Assembly: GCF_007595705.1 (NCBI RefSeq)
Contig: NZ_NISY01000020.1
Coordinates: 62,001-126,000 of the forward strand
Direction: 5' to 3'
Source of the DNA: Streptomyces sp. SAJ15
Lineage (GTDB): Bacteria > Actinomycetota > Actinomycetes > Streptomycetales > Streptomycetaceae
Length of the DNA: 64,000 nucleotides
Position 1 is the first letter of the stretch. Every line of letters starts with the position of its first letter. Below, one piece after another: positions 1 to 7,601 of the stretch. Made by a program: the position numbers and the translations under genes. The notes beneath the pieces were generated by a model. That model searched no databases. It saw only the letters and a program-made list of their open reading frames with translations, and had not been told where the DNA came from.

Positions 1-1
1 G

Positions 2-211
2 CTGGCCGCCCTCTTGGGCGACGCACCCGTGCTCCCCACCGGCGCGGGACACGACGCGGGTATTTTGTCCGCATCGGTCCCCACGGCCATGCTGTTCGTA
101 CGGAATCCCACCGGCGTCTCGCACTCGCCCGCGGAAACCGCCGCCGAGGACGACTGCCTCGCCGGAGTGACCGCACTCGCCGACGTACTGGAGGGCCTCG
201 CGTGTCGCTGA
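2..211 (+). CDS. M20-family amidohydrolase (allantoate amidohydrolase-like), C-terminal fragment
   Basis: Only the last ~69 codons are present; the reading frame is open from base 2, so the gene begins outside the window. The visible part carries the C-terminal signature of zinc-dependent M20 amidases of the allantoate amidohydrolase / N-carbamoyl amino acid hydrolase group: a GAGHDA metal/substrate-site motif, then PTAMLFV and GVSHSPAE. These enzymes hydrolyse ureido or carbamoyl compounds in the cytoplasm. The stop codon overlaps the GTG start of hutF by 10 bases, so the two are one transcription unit. Which substrate it uses cannot be judged from the fragment. Confidence 0.8.
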   Translation: MAALLGDAPVLPTGAGHDAGILSASVPTAMLFVRNPTGVSHSPAETAAEDDCLAGVTALADVLEGLACR

Positions 212-1548
212 CACCGCAGACCTACTGGGCTGAACACGCCTGGCTCGGCACCCATGTCGAGCCGGGCGTGGCCATCGAGACCGGCGCCGACGGTCGCATC
301 ACGGCCCTGCGGACGGGGGTGCCGGCGCCGCCCGTCGGCGGCGTCACCCTCCGCGGGCTGACCCTCCCCGGCCTGGCCAACGCCCACTCGCACGCCTTCC
401 ACCGCGCCCTGCGCGGGCTGGTGCAGATCGGCTCCGGGACCTTCTGGACCTGGCGCGAGTTCATGTACCAGTACGCCGCCCGGCTCACCCCGGACAGCTA
501 CTTCGCCCTCGCCCGCGCCGTCTACGCGGAGATGGCGCTCGCCGGCATCACCTGCGTCGGCGAGTTCCACTACGTCCACCACGCGCCCGGCGGCACCCGG
601 TACGCCGACCCCAACGCCATGGGCGAGGCCCTGATCGCGGCCGCCGCCGAGGCCGGCATCCGCATCACCCTGCTGGACACCGCCTACCTCTCCTCCGGCT
701 TCGGCGCCGCGCCCTCCCCGCACCAGCTGCGCTTCAGCGACGGCACCGCCGACGCCTGGGCCGAGCGGGTCTCGGCGCTGATCCCGGCCCCGCACGCCCG
801 GATCGGCGCGGCCATCCACTCGGTGCGGGCCGTCCCGGCGGGGCAGCTGGCCACCGTCGCCCAGTGGGCCGCCGACCGGCAGGCGCCGCTCCACGTCCAC
901 CTCTCGGAGCAGACCGCCGAGAACGACGCCTGCCGCGAGGCGCACGGCCGCACCCCCACCGGGCTGCTGGCCGACCACGGGGCGCTCGGCCCGCGCACCA
1001 CGGCCGTGCACGCCACGCACCTCACCGACGAGGACATCGCGCTGCTGGGCTCCACCGGCACCGGCGTGTGCATGTGCCCGACCACCGAGCGCGACCTGGC
1101 CGACGGCATCGGCCCGGCCACCCGGCTGCAGGGCGCGGGCTCCCCGCTGAGCCTGGGCAGCGACAGCCACGCGGTCATCGACATCCTCGAAGAGGCCCGC
1201 GCGATGGAGCTGGACGAGCGGCTGCGCACCCGCACCCGGGGCCACTGGACCGCCGCCCAACTGCTGCGCGCGGCCACCGAGGACGGTCACGCGGCGCTCG
1301 GTTGGGACAGCGCCGGACGGATAGAGAGCGGCGCGCTCGCCGACTTCACCACGGTCCGGCTGGACTCCGTGCGCACCGCGGGCCCGCTGCCCCGGCTGGG
1401 CGCCGAGGTCGCCGTCTTCGCGGCCTCCAACGCGGACGTGCTGCACACCGTGGTCGGCGGCCGCCACATCGTCCGGGACGGGCGGCACCAGCTGGTGCCG
1501 CAGGTCCCGCTAGCCCTGTCCGAGTCCATCGCCGCGCTGCGTGAGTGA
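202..1548 (+). CDS. hutF: Formimidoylglutamate deiminase
   Basis: A 448-residue amidohydrolase of the size expected for HutF, which deiminates N-formimidoyl-L-glutamate to N-formyl-L-glutamate and ammonia in histidine degradation. Seen in sequence: an N-terminal metal motif NAHSHAFHRAL, HVHLSEQ in the middle, a later HATHLTDEDI histidine and LGSDSHAVIDI near the C-terminus, which together give the mononuclear metal site of the amidohydrolase superfamily. The GTG start overlaps the end of the upstream amidohydrolase. The gene lies 44 bases before hutI, which makes the next-earlier pathway enzyme; this adjacency is the strongest support for the assignment over a generic deaminase. Confidence 0.9.
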   Translation: MSLTPQTYWAEHAWLGTHVEPGVAIETGADGRITALRTGVPAPPVGGVTLRGLTLPGLANAHSHAFHRALRGLVQIGSGTFWTWREFMYQYAARLTPDSYFALARAVYAEMALAGITCVGEFHYVHHAPGGTRYADPNAMGEALIAAAAEAGIRITLLDTAYLSSGFGAAPSPHQLRFSDGTADAWAERVSALIPAPHARIGAAIHSVRAVPAGQLATVAQWAADRQAPLHVHLSEQTAENDACREAHGRTPTGLLADHGALGPRTTAVHATHLTDEDIALLGSTGTGVCMCPTTERDLADGIGPATRLQGAGSPLSLGSDSHAVIDILEEARAMELDERLRTRTRGHWTAAQLLRAATEDGHAALGWDSAGRIESGALADFTTVRLDSVRTAGPLPRLGAEVAVFAASNADVLHTVVGGRHIVRDGRHQLVPQVPLALSESIAALRE

Positions 1549-1592
1549 ACGGCCCGACGGCACCGGCCACCCGGCCGAAGGAGACCCCCGCG

Positions 1593-2834
1593 ATGAACCC
1601 CACGCCCCACCCGCACACCCACACACCCCTGGTCCAGCCCCCCGCGCCCACCGGGCCGGGCGGGGTGGACACCACCGCCATCGTCAACATCGCCGGCCTG
1701 GTCACCAACGACCCCGAGCTCGGTGAGGGCCCGCTCGGACTGCTGAAGGACGCGGCGGTCGTCATCGAGGGCGACCGCGTCGCCTGGGTCGGCCCGTCGA
1801 GCAAGGTCCCCGGCACCGACAACCGGGTCGACGCCGAGGGCCGGGCGGTCATCCCCGGCTTCGTCGACTCCCACTCCCACCTGGTCTTCGCCGGAGACCG
1901 CACCGAGGAGTTCAACGCCCGCATGACGGGCCGGAGCTACAGCGCCGGCGGCATCCGCACCACCGTCGCCGCCACCCGCGCCGCCTCCAACAACGAGCTG
2001 CACGACAACGTGGCCCGCTACCGGCGGGAGGCGCTGCGCCAGGGCACCACCACCATCGAGATCAAGTCCGGCTACGGGCTGACCACCGAGCACGAGGCGC
2101 GCGCCCTGCGCATCGCCGCCGCGCACACCGACGAGGTCACCTACCTCGGCGCGCACGTGGTCGCCCCGGAGTTCGCCGACCGGCCCGACGCCTACGTCGA
2201 GCTGGTCACCGGGCCGATGCTGGACGCCTGCGCCCCGCACGCCCGCTGGGTCGACGTCTTCTGCGAGCAGGGCGCCTTCGACGGGGACCAGGCGCGGGCC
2301 GTCCTCACCGCCGGCATCGAGCGCGGCCTGCTGCCGCGCGTGCACGCCAACCAGCTCTCGTACGGCCCCGGCGTGCAGCTGGCCGTGGAGCTCGGCGCGG
2401 CCTCCGCCGACCACTGCACCCACCTCTCCGACGAGGACGTGGACGCGCTGGCGAACGGCACCACGGTGGCCACGCTGCTGCCCGGCGCCGAGTTCTCCAC
2501 CCGGGCGACCTACCCGGACGCGCGCCGACTGCTGGACGCCGGCGTCACCGTCGCCCTGTCGCCCGACTGCAACCCGGGCTCGTCCTTCACCAGCTCGATG
2601 CCGTTCTGTATCGCGGTGGCCGTGCGGGACATGCGGATGACGCCCGACGAGGCCGTCTGGTCGGCCACCGCGGGCGGCGCGGCGGCGCTCCGCCGCACCG
2701 ACGTCGGGCGCGTCAGCCCCGGCGCCCGCGCCGACCTCGCGCTGCTCGACGCCCCCTCACACGTCCACCTCGCCTACCGCCCCGGCGTGCCGTTGGTCAG
2801 CGCGGTCTGGCAGCGCGGCGAGCTGGTGGGGTAG
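1593..2834 (+). CDS. hutI: Imidazolonepropionase
   Basis: A 413-residue cytoplasmic amidohydrolase that opens 4-imidazolone-5-propionate to formimidoylglutamate in histidine catabolism. Motifs seen: PGFVDSHSHLVFAGDR (metal HxH), EIKSGYGLT, HANQLS, ADHCTHL and SPDCNPGSSFTSSMPF, all diagnostic of HutI. An upstream in-frame ATG at 1545 exists, but the ATG at 1593 is preceded by GAAGGAGA with good spacing, so I take 1593; the extra residues would be a low-complexity tail. The first ~25 residues, including PHPHTHT, are still poorly conserved in character. Followed by a strong hairpin terminator. Confidence 0.93.
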   Translation: MNPTPHPHTHTPLVQPPAPTGPGGVDTTAIVNIAGLVTNDPELGEGPLGLLKDAAVVIEGDRVAWVGPSSKVPGTDNRVDAEGRAVIPGFVDSHSHLVFAGDRTEEFNARMTGRSYSAGGIRTTVAATRAASNNELHDNVARYRREALRQGTTTIEIKSGYGLTTEHEARALRIAAAHTDEVTYLGAHVVAPEFADRPDAYVELVTGPMLDACAPHARWVDVFCEQGAFDGDQARAVLTAGIERGLLPRVHANQLSYGPGVQLAVELGAASADHCTHLSDEDVDALANGTTVATLLPGAEFSTRATYPDARRLLDAGVTVALSPDCNPGSSFTSSMPFCIAVAVRDMRMTPDEAVWSATAGGAAALRRTDVGRVSPGARADLALLDAPSHVHLAYRPGVPLVSAVWQRGELVG

Positions 2835-2876
2835 CCGCGGCGTAGGGAGCGCCACAGCGGCGTACGCGCGCGTGAC

Positions 2877-2909
2877 GGGGCGCCGTCGGCGAGAAGCCGA
2901 CGGCGCCCC
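2877..2909. terminator. Perfect 14-bp stem hairpin after hutI
   Basis: The arms at 2877-2890 and 2896-2909 are exact inverted complements around a GAGAA loop. The position, 43 bases after the hutI stop and just before a repeat tract and a convergent gene, fits an intrinsic-type terminator. There is no U-tract, as is usual in Streptomyces. Confidence 0.8.
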
Positions 2910-3043
2910 GCCGTCTGTCGTACGGGCCGTCTGTCGTACGGTCGTCTCCCGTACGAGCCGCCTGTCGTACGGCCATCCCTCGTACGGGCCGTCTGTCCAT
3001 ACGGCCTGCGCCCCACGGGCCGTCCGCCGTACGGTTCCCGGCC
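2910..3043. repeat. Short degenerate tandem repeats around GTACGG
   Basis: Between the hutI hairpin and the stop of the convergent methyltransferase there are about eight degenerate copies of a roughly 16-17-base unit built on CCGTCTGTCGTACGG. The core GTACGG recurs almost regularly. No gene is supported here. It may be an expanded minisatellite. Confidence 0.7.
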
Positions 3044-3045
3044 GC

Positions 3046-4101
3046 TCAGCCCGCCGCCGGGATCCGTCCCTCGACCAGGTGCAGCCGCGGCAGGGTGCCC
3101 GGTGCCGAGGTGACGCCGGTGACCTCGATGCCCGCGCGGGCGTAGAGCTCCTCGAACTCGCCCCGGCTGTGCTTCTGGCCGCCCATGTTGAGCAGCAGGA
3201 ACAGATCGAGCGCGGTGGTGATCGTCATCTCGTCGGGGTGGGCGTCGACCAGGCTGTCGACCACCACGACGCGGGCCCCGGGCCGGGCGGCGGCCCGGAT
3301 GTTGCGGAGCACCGCGACGGAGAAGTCGTCCGGCCAGTCCAGCAGGTTCTTCAGCAGGTAGACGTCGGCCTCGACGGGGACGGACTCCAGGCAGTTGCCG
3401 CCGAGGATCCGGGTGCGGGAGCCGAGTTCGCCGCCCTCCCGCAGCTCCTCGTAGGCGCCCGGGACCACCGTCTCCAGGTCGAACAGCACGCCGTGCAGGT
3501 GCGGGTTGTGGCGGAGCAGCGTGCGCAGCAGATGGCCCTGGCCGCCGCCGATGTCCACCACCGTGGTGGCCGTGGACAGGTCCAGCGCCTCGGCCACCGC
3601 CGCCGAGCTGCGGATGCTCGACTCGGTCATGGCCTGGGCGAAGACCTTCTCGTCGGCGGGGGCGTCCTCCTTCAGATAGGTGTAGAAGTCCTTGCCGAAC
3701 ACACTCGGGATGACGCTCTCGCCGCTGCGCAGGGCGTCCTCCAGCCGGGGCCAGGACTGCCAGGTCCACGGCGAGCCGACCCACAGCACGATCGCCCGCA
3801 GGCTCTGCGGGTGGTCCTCGCGCAGCAGGACCGAGACGTCGGTCTGGGCGAAGTGCCGCGGCTGCGGCTCGGCGAAGACCCCGTACGAGGTCAGGGTGCG
3901 CAGCAGCCGGTAGAGGCGGTGCGCGTCCAGGCCCACCTTCTCGGCGAGCCTCTCCACGGGCAGCGGGTCCTCGTCGAGGACGTCGGGCACGCGCAGCCGC
4001 GCGGCCGTCTGCACCGCCGCCGCCACGCCGGCGCTGAAGGCCAGCTCTCCGAGCCTCCGGAACGCCTCGTCACCGGTGCCGTGCTGTGCGGTCGCAGTCA
4101 T
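3046..4101 (-). CDS. SAM-dependent O-methyltransferase-like protein of the polyketide locus
   Basis: A 351-residue protein of the plant-type/TcmO-DnrK O-methyltransferase fold: N-terminal winged-helix dimerisation domain (about 15-95) and C-terminal Rossmann domain with the SAM motif VVDIGGGQGH at 181-190. Such enzymes methylate phenolic hydroxyls of aromatic polyketides. The usual catalytic LHDWxD stretch is replaced by KNLLDWPDD (251-259), one residue shorter and without the general-base histidine, so it could be a variant methyltransferase or have a changed activity (as in RdmB). The ATG at 4101 follows GAGGTGAT. Divergently transcribed from the PKS operon across a 330-base control region. 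Confidence 0.82.
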   Translation of the reverse strand: MTATAQHGTGDEAFRRLGELAFSAGVAAAVQTAARLRVPDVLDEDPLPVERLAEKVGLDAHRLYRLLRTLTSYGVFAEPQPRHFAQTDVSVLLREDHPQSLRAIVLWVGSPWTWQSWPRLEDALRSGESVIPSVFGKDFYTYLKEDAPADEKVFAQAMTESSIRSSAAVAEALDLSTATTVVDIGGGQGHLLRTLLRHNPHLHGVLFDLETVVPGAYEELREGGELGSRTRILGGNCLESVPVEADVYLLKNLLDWPDDFSVAVLRNIRAAARPGARVVVVDSLVDAHPDEMTITTALDLFLLLNMGGQKHSRGEFEELYARAGIEVTGVTSAPGTLPRLHLVEGRIPAAG

Positions 4102-4168
4102 GGGCGGATCACCTCTCGATGCCGGTCGGGGGTCGGGCACGAGGTTGCTGCCCCGCGCTGGTGGGGCG

Positions 4169-4197
4169 CTGTCGCGCCACTGTCGCGGCGCTGTCGC
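4169..4197. promoter_or_regulatory. Triple CTGTCGC heptamer at 11-bp spacing (SARP-box architecture)
   Basis: CTGTCGC occurs at 4169, 4180 and 4191, exactly 11 bases apart. SARP activators are known to bind such heptamer direct repeats with one-turn phasing. The array lies 68-96 bases upstream of the methyltransferase start, in the promoter region shared with the divergent PKS operon; a SARP gene lies at 8840. No convincing -10 element was seen. Confidence 0.6.
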
Positions 4198-4294
4198 TCC
4201 CGTGGGGGCGCGGACGATCCGCCGACCAGCGGGGTGCCAGCCGCGGCGGTGAGCATCGACCCGGAGAGGTCCGGAGCGGCCGGCGACGACCGCC

Positions 4295-4374
4295 GAGAGC
4301 CGACGCCGACGGGTGAGAACCGGCGCCGACCGGCGAGAGCCGGCGTCGACCGGCGAAAGCAGACGCCGACGCCG
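4295..4374. promoter_or_regulatory. Four-copy 20-bp direct repeat upstream of the PKS operon
   Basis: Units begin at 4295, 4315, 4335 and 4355 with consensus GAGARCCGRCGYCGAC plus four bases. The period is exactly 20 bases, about two helical turns, and the array ends 57 bases before the cyclase start. It differs in sequence and period from the heptamer array nearby. It may be an operator array or a minisatellite. Confidence 0.55.
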
Positions 4375-4431
4375 ACGACGACCGGCGACGGCCGGCGCGG
4401 CCGGCGCCTCCGGGACGGGACGGGAGTCGAA

Positions 4432-4761
4432 ATGCACCGAACGTTGATCGTGGCTCGGATGAACCCCGAGGACGTGGCCGGGGTGTCCGAGGTGTTCCGC
4501 TGGTCCGACGGCACCGAGCTGCCACACCTCATCGGCGTCCGCCGAAGGACCCTGTTCCGCTTCCACGACCTCTATCTGCACCTGGTCGAGGCGGACGGCG
4601 AGGACACCACCGAGCGGCTGTACGAGCACCGTGGGCACCCGCTGTTCCAGGAGATCCACGAGCGGCTGCTGCCCTACATCCGGCCGTACGACCCGAACTG
4701 GTCCGAGCCCCGGCACGCCATGGCCGTGCCGTTCTACCGCTGGGAGAACGAGCGTGACTGA
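4432..4761 (+). CDS. TcmI-family polyketide cyclase
   Basis: A 109-residue single-domain protein with the ferredoxin-like TcmI fold: HRTLIVARM start, a GVRRRTLFRFHDLYLHL strand-rich core and an IRPYDPNW stretch typical of this family. TcmI-type enzymes catalyse late ring closure of aromatic polyketides in the cytoplasm, working on the product released from the PKS-aromatase complex. The ATG at 4432 matches the family N-terminus. The longer open frame upstream is repeat-derived and is not used. It is the first gene of the operon and overlaps the KS-alpha start by 8 bases. The gene order cyclase-KS-CLF-ACP-aromatase matches the tetracenomycin cluster. Confidence 0.9.
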   Translation: MHRTLIVARMNPEDVAGVSEVFRWSDGTELPHLIGVRRRTLFRFHDLYLHLVEADGEDTTERLYEHRGHPLFQEIHERLLPYIRPYDPNWSEPRHAMAVPFYRWENERD

Positions 4762-6031
4762 GCGGGGCGGCAGGCGAGCCGTCATCACCGGCATGGGCGT
4801 GGTGGCGCCCGGCGGGCTCGACGTACCGGAGTTCTGGTCCTGTCTGACCGCCGGCCGCACCGCCACCCGCACCATCAGCCTCTTCGACGCGTCGCTGTTC
4901 CGCTGCCAGGTGGCGGCCGAGTGCGACTTCGACCCGGAGAGCCGCGGGCTGACCCCGCAGGAGATCCGGCGGATGGACCGCGCGGTGCAGCTCGCGGTGG
5001 TCGCCACCCGCGAGGCGCTGGCCGACAGCGGGCTGGTCACCGGGGAGCTCGCCCCGCACCGCACCGCCGTCGCCATCGGCAACGCGGTGGGCTCCACCAT
5101 GCTGATGGAGAGCGAGTACACGGTCATCTCCGACGGCGGGCGCCGCTGGCTGTGCGACGAGGAGTACGGCGTACGCCACCTCTACGGCGCGGTGGTGCCG
5201 AGCACCGCCGCCGCCGAGGTGGCCTGGCTGAGCGGGGCCGAGGGGCCCGCCGCGGTCGTCTCCACCGGCTGCACCTCGGGTCTGGACGCCGTCGGGTACG
5301 CCGCCCAGCTCATCGAGGAGGGCGCCGCCGACGTGGTCATCGGCGGCGCCACCGACGCCCCCATCTCGCCGATCACCGTGGCCTGCTTCGACGCGCTGAA
5401 GGCCACCTCCACCCGCAACAAGGAGCCGGAGCGGGCCTGTCGCCCCTTCGACCTGGAGCGCGACGGGCTGGTGCTGGGCGAGGGCGCGGCGGTCTTCGTG
5501 CTGGAGGAGCGCGGCCGGGCGGCGCGCCGCGACGCGCACGTCTACTGCGAGGTGGCCGGATACGCCAACCGCGCCAACGCCTTCCACATGACCGGCCTCA
5601 AGCCCGACGGCCGGGAGCTGGCCGAGGCGATCACCCAGGCGCTGCGCTCCGCCGGCATCGCCCCGGAGGAGGTCGACTACGTCAACGCCCACGGCTCCGG
5701 GACCCGGCAGAACGACCGGCACGAGACCGCCGCCTTCAAGCGCAGCCTGGGCGACCACGCCCGCCGGGTGCCGGTCAGCTCCATCAAGTCGATGATCGGC
5801 CACTCGCTGGGCGCGATCGGCGCGATCGAGGTCGCCGCCTCCGCGCTCGCCATCGAGCACGGGGTGGTGCCGCCCACCGCCAACCTCACCACCCGCGACC
5901 CGGAGTGCGACCTGGACTACGTGCCGAACCACGCGCGGGAGCACCGCACCGATGTGGTGCTCAGCGTCGGCAGCGGCTTCGGCGGCTTCCAGACGGCGGT
6001 CGTGCTCACCTCGCCGAGGAGGCTCCGATGA
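4754..6031 (+). CDS. Type II PKS ketosynthase alpha
   Basis: A 425-residue beta-ketoacyl synthase that condenses malonyl-ACP units with its partner chain length factor. The catalytic triad is visible: Cys173 in STGCTSG, His313 in NAHGSGT and His350 in SMIGHSLGA, so it is an active KS-alpha. The GTG start at 4754 overlaps the cyclase stop and has GGGAGAACGAGC upstream; it is followed by the conserved RRAVITGMGVVAPGG. Translationally coupled at its end to the chain length factor (ATGA overlap). A FabF-like housekeeping role is excluded by the PKS neighbours. Confidence 0.95.
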   Translation: MTERGGRRAVITGMGVVAPGGLDVPEFWSCLTAGRTATRTISLFDASLFRCQVAAECDFDPESRGLTPQEIRRMDRAVQLAVVATREALADSGLVTGELAPHRTAVAIGNAVGSTMLMESEYTVISDGGRRWLCDEEYGVRHLYGAVVPSTAAAEVAWLSGAEGPAAVVSTGCTSGLDAVGYAAQLIEEGAADVVIGGATDAPISPITVACFDALKATSTRNKEPERACRPFDLERDGLVLGEGAAVFVLEERGRAARRDAHVYCEVAGYANRANAFHMTGLKPDGRELAEAITQALRSAGIAPEEVDYVNAHGSGTRQNDRHETAAFKRSLGDHARRVPVSSIKSMIGHSLGAIGAIEVAASALAIEHGVVPPTANLTTRDPECDLDYVPNHAREHRTDVVLSVGSGFGGFQTAVVLTSPRRLR

Positions 6032-7260
6032 GTGGCGAGACCGTGGTCACCGGGCTCGGCGTGGTGGCGCCCACCGGCACCGGCCTCGACGCCTACTGGG
6101 CCACCACGCTGGCCGGCAAGAGCGCCGTCGACCGCATCCAGCGCTTCGACCCGTCCGGCTACACCACCCAGCTCGCCGGGGAGGTGCGGGACTTCGACGA
6201 GGCCGCGGCGGCCGACCACGTGCCCGCGCGGCTGCTGGCGCAGACCGACCGGATGACCCACTTCGCCTTCGCCGCCGCCGCCATGGCGCTGGCGGACGCC
6301 GGGGCCGACCCGGCGGACTTCCCCGAGTACGAGATGGCGGTGGTGACCGCGAACTCCTCGGGCGGCGTGGAGTTCGGCCAGCGCGAGCTGGAGAAGCTGT
6401 GGAGCGGCGGCCCGCTGCGGGTCAGCGCGTACATGTCGGTGGCCTGGTTCTACGCGGCCACCACCGGCCAGCTCTCCATCCTGCACGGGATGCGCGGCCC
6501 CTGTGGGCTGATCGCCACCGAGCAGGCGGGCGGCCTGGACGCCGTCGGACACGCCCGCCGTCAGCTGCGCGGCGGCGCCCGGCTGGCGCTGACCGGCGGC
6601 ACCGACGCCCCGCTCTCGCCGGCCTGCATGGTCGCCCAGTTGGCGACCGGACGGTTGAGCCGGGTCGCCGACCCGACCGCCGCCTATCTGCCGTTCGACG
6701 CGCGGGCCGGCGGTCATGTGCCCGGCGAGGGCGGCGCGATCATGGTCCTGGAGCGGCGCGAGGACGCGCTGCGGCGCGGCGTGGACCGGCTCTACGGCGA
6801 GGTGGCCGGCTACGCGGCCAGCTTCGACCCGCCGCCGGGCTCCGGCCGCGCGCCCACCCTGCGCCGGGCCGTCGAGGCCGCCCTGACCGACGCCCGGATC
6901 GGCCCGGACGAGGTGGACGCGGTCTTCGCCGACGGCGCCGGGGTCCCCGCCCTGGACCGCGCCGAGGCGGCCGCCCTGGTCGCCGTCTTCGGCCCGCGCG
7001 GGGTGCCCGTCACCGTGCCCAAGACCGCCACCGGACGCCTCTACGCCGGCGCCGCCGCGCTGGACGTGGCCACGGCCCTGCTCGCCCTCGACGACCAGGT
7101 GATCCCGCCCACCGTCCACGTCCTGGACCCGCCCGCCGGGGCGCCGCCCCTGGACCTGGTGCGCGGCGCCCCGCGCGAGACGCCGCTGCGGCACGTGCTG
7201 GTGGTGGCGCGCGGCTACGGCGGTTTCAACGCGGCCGTGGTGCTGCGCGCGCCCCGCTGA
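6028..7260 (+). CDS. Type II PKS chain length factor (KS-beta)
   Basis: A 410-residue KS-fold protein in which the active-site cysteine is replaced by glutamine (Gln166 in TEQAGGLDAVGH), the hallmark of chain length factors. CLFs pair with KS-alpha, control polyketide length and decarboxylate malonyl-ACP for priming. The start ATG at 6028 overlaps the KS-alpha stop by four bases, giving stoichiometric coupling. The final product length cannot be read reliably by eye; alignment of the gating residues would be needed. A 79-base gap containing GCGATCC repeats separates it from the ACP gene. Confidence 0.95.
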   Translation: MSGETVVTGLGVVAPTGTGLDAYWATTLAGKSAVDRIQRFDPSGYTTQLAGEVRDFDEAAAADHVPARLLAQTDRMTHFAFAAAAMALADAGADPADFPEYEMAVVTANSSGGVEFGQRELEKLWSGGPLRVSAYMSVAWFYAATTGQLSILHGMRGPCGLIATEQAGGLDAVGHARRQLRGGARLALTGGTDAPLSPACMVAQLATGRLSRVADPTAAYLPFDARAGGHVPGEGGAIMVLERREDALRRGVDRLYGEVAGYAASFDPPPGSGRAPTLRRAVEAALTDARIGPDEVDAVFADGAGVPALDRAEAAALVAVFGPRGVPVTVPKTATGRLYAGAAALDVATALLALDDQVIPPTVHVLDPPAGAPPLDLVRGAPRETPLRHVLVVARGYGGFNAAVVLRAPR

Positions 7261-7279
7261 GCCCTTCTCCGCACCACCC

Positions 7280-7313
7280 GCGATCCGCGATCCGCGCCGC
7301 GATCCGCGATCCG
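7280..7313. repeat. GCGATCC direct repeats before the ACP gene
   Basis: The gap between chain length factor and ACP contains about five copies of CGATCCG arranged as two doublets. It is short and lies inside the operon. It could affect mRNA structure, but no function is evident. Confidence 0.5.
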
Positions 7314-7339
7314 TACGACGACACCGACAAGGAGCACCC

Positions 7340-7600
7340 ATGAGTACCCCGCTCACCCTCGACCGGCTGCGTCAGATCATGCGCGCAACCCTCGGCAGCG
7401 CCGCCGACGCCCTCGACCTGGACGGCGAGATCCTGGACACGCCCTTCGCCGACCTGGAGATCGACTCGCTCGCCGTGCTGGAGATCGTCACCCAGATCCA
7501 GGACGAGTACCGGATGCGCATCCCGGACGACGCCGTCGACGCCATGAAGACGCCCCGCGCGGTGCTCGACTACGTCAACGAGCACGTCGAGGTGGGCTGA
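7340..7600 (+). CDS. Type II PKS acyl carrier protein
   Basis: An 86-residue acyl carrier protein. The phosphopantetheine attachment site is Ser43 in DLEIDSLAVLEIV, and the protein ends with the usual helix AVLDYVNEHV. It carries the growing poly-beta-ketone chain between KS/CLF and the aromatase. The start ATG follows AAGGAGCACCC. Its size and its place between chain length factor and aromatase separate it from the fatty acid ACP. No phosphopantetheinyl transferase is present in the window, so a housekeeping enzyme must activate it. Confidence 0.95.
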   Translation: MSTPLTLDRLRQIMRATLGSAADALDLDGEILDTPFADLEIDSLAVLEIVTQIQDEYRMRIPDDAVDAMKTPRAVLDYVNEHVEVG

Positions 7601-7601
7601 G

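Noticed and set aside
2872..4431. In-frame N-terminal extension of the TcmI cyclase of ~520 codons
   Set aside because: Runs antisense through the methyltransferase gene; the cyclase family starts at the ATG at 4432.
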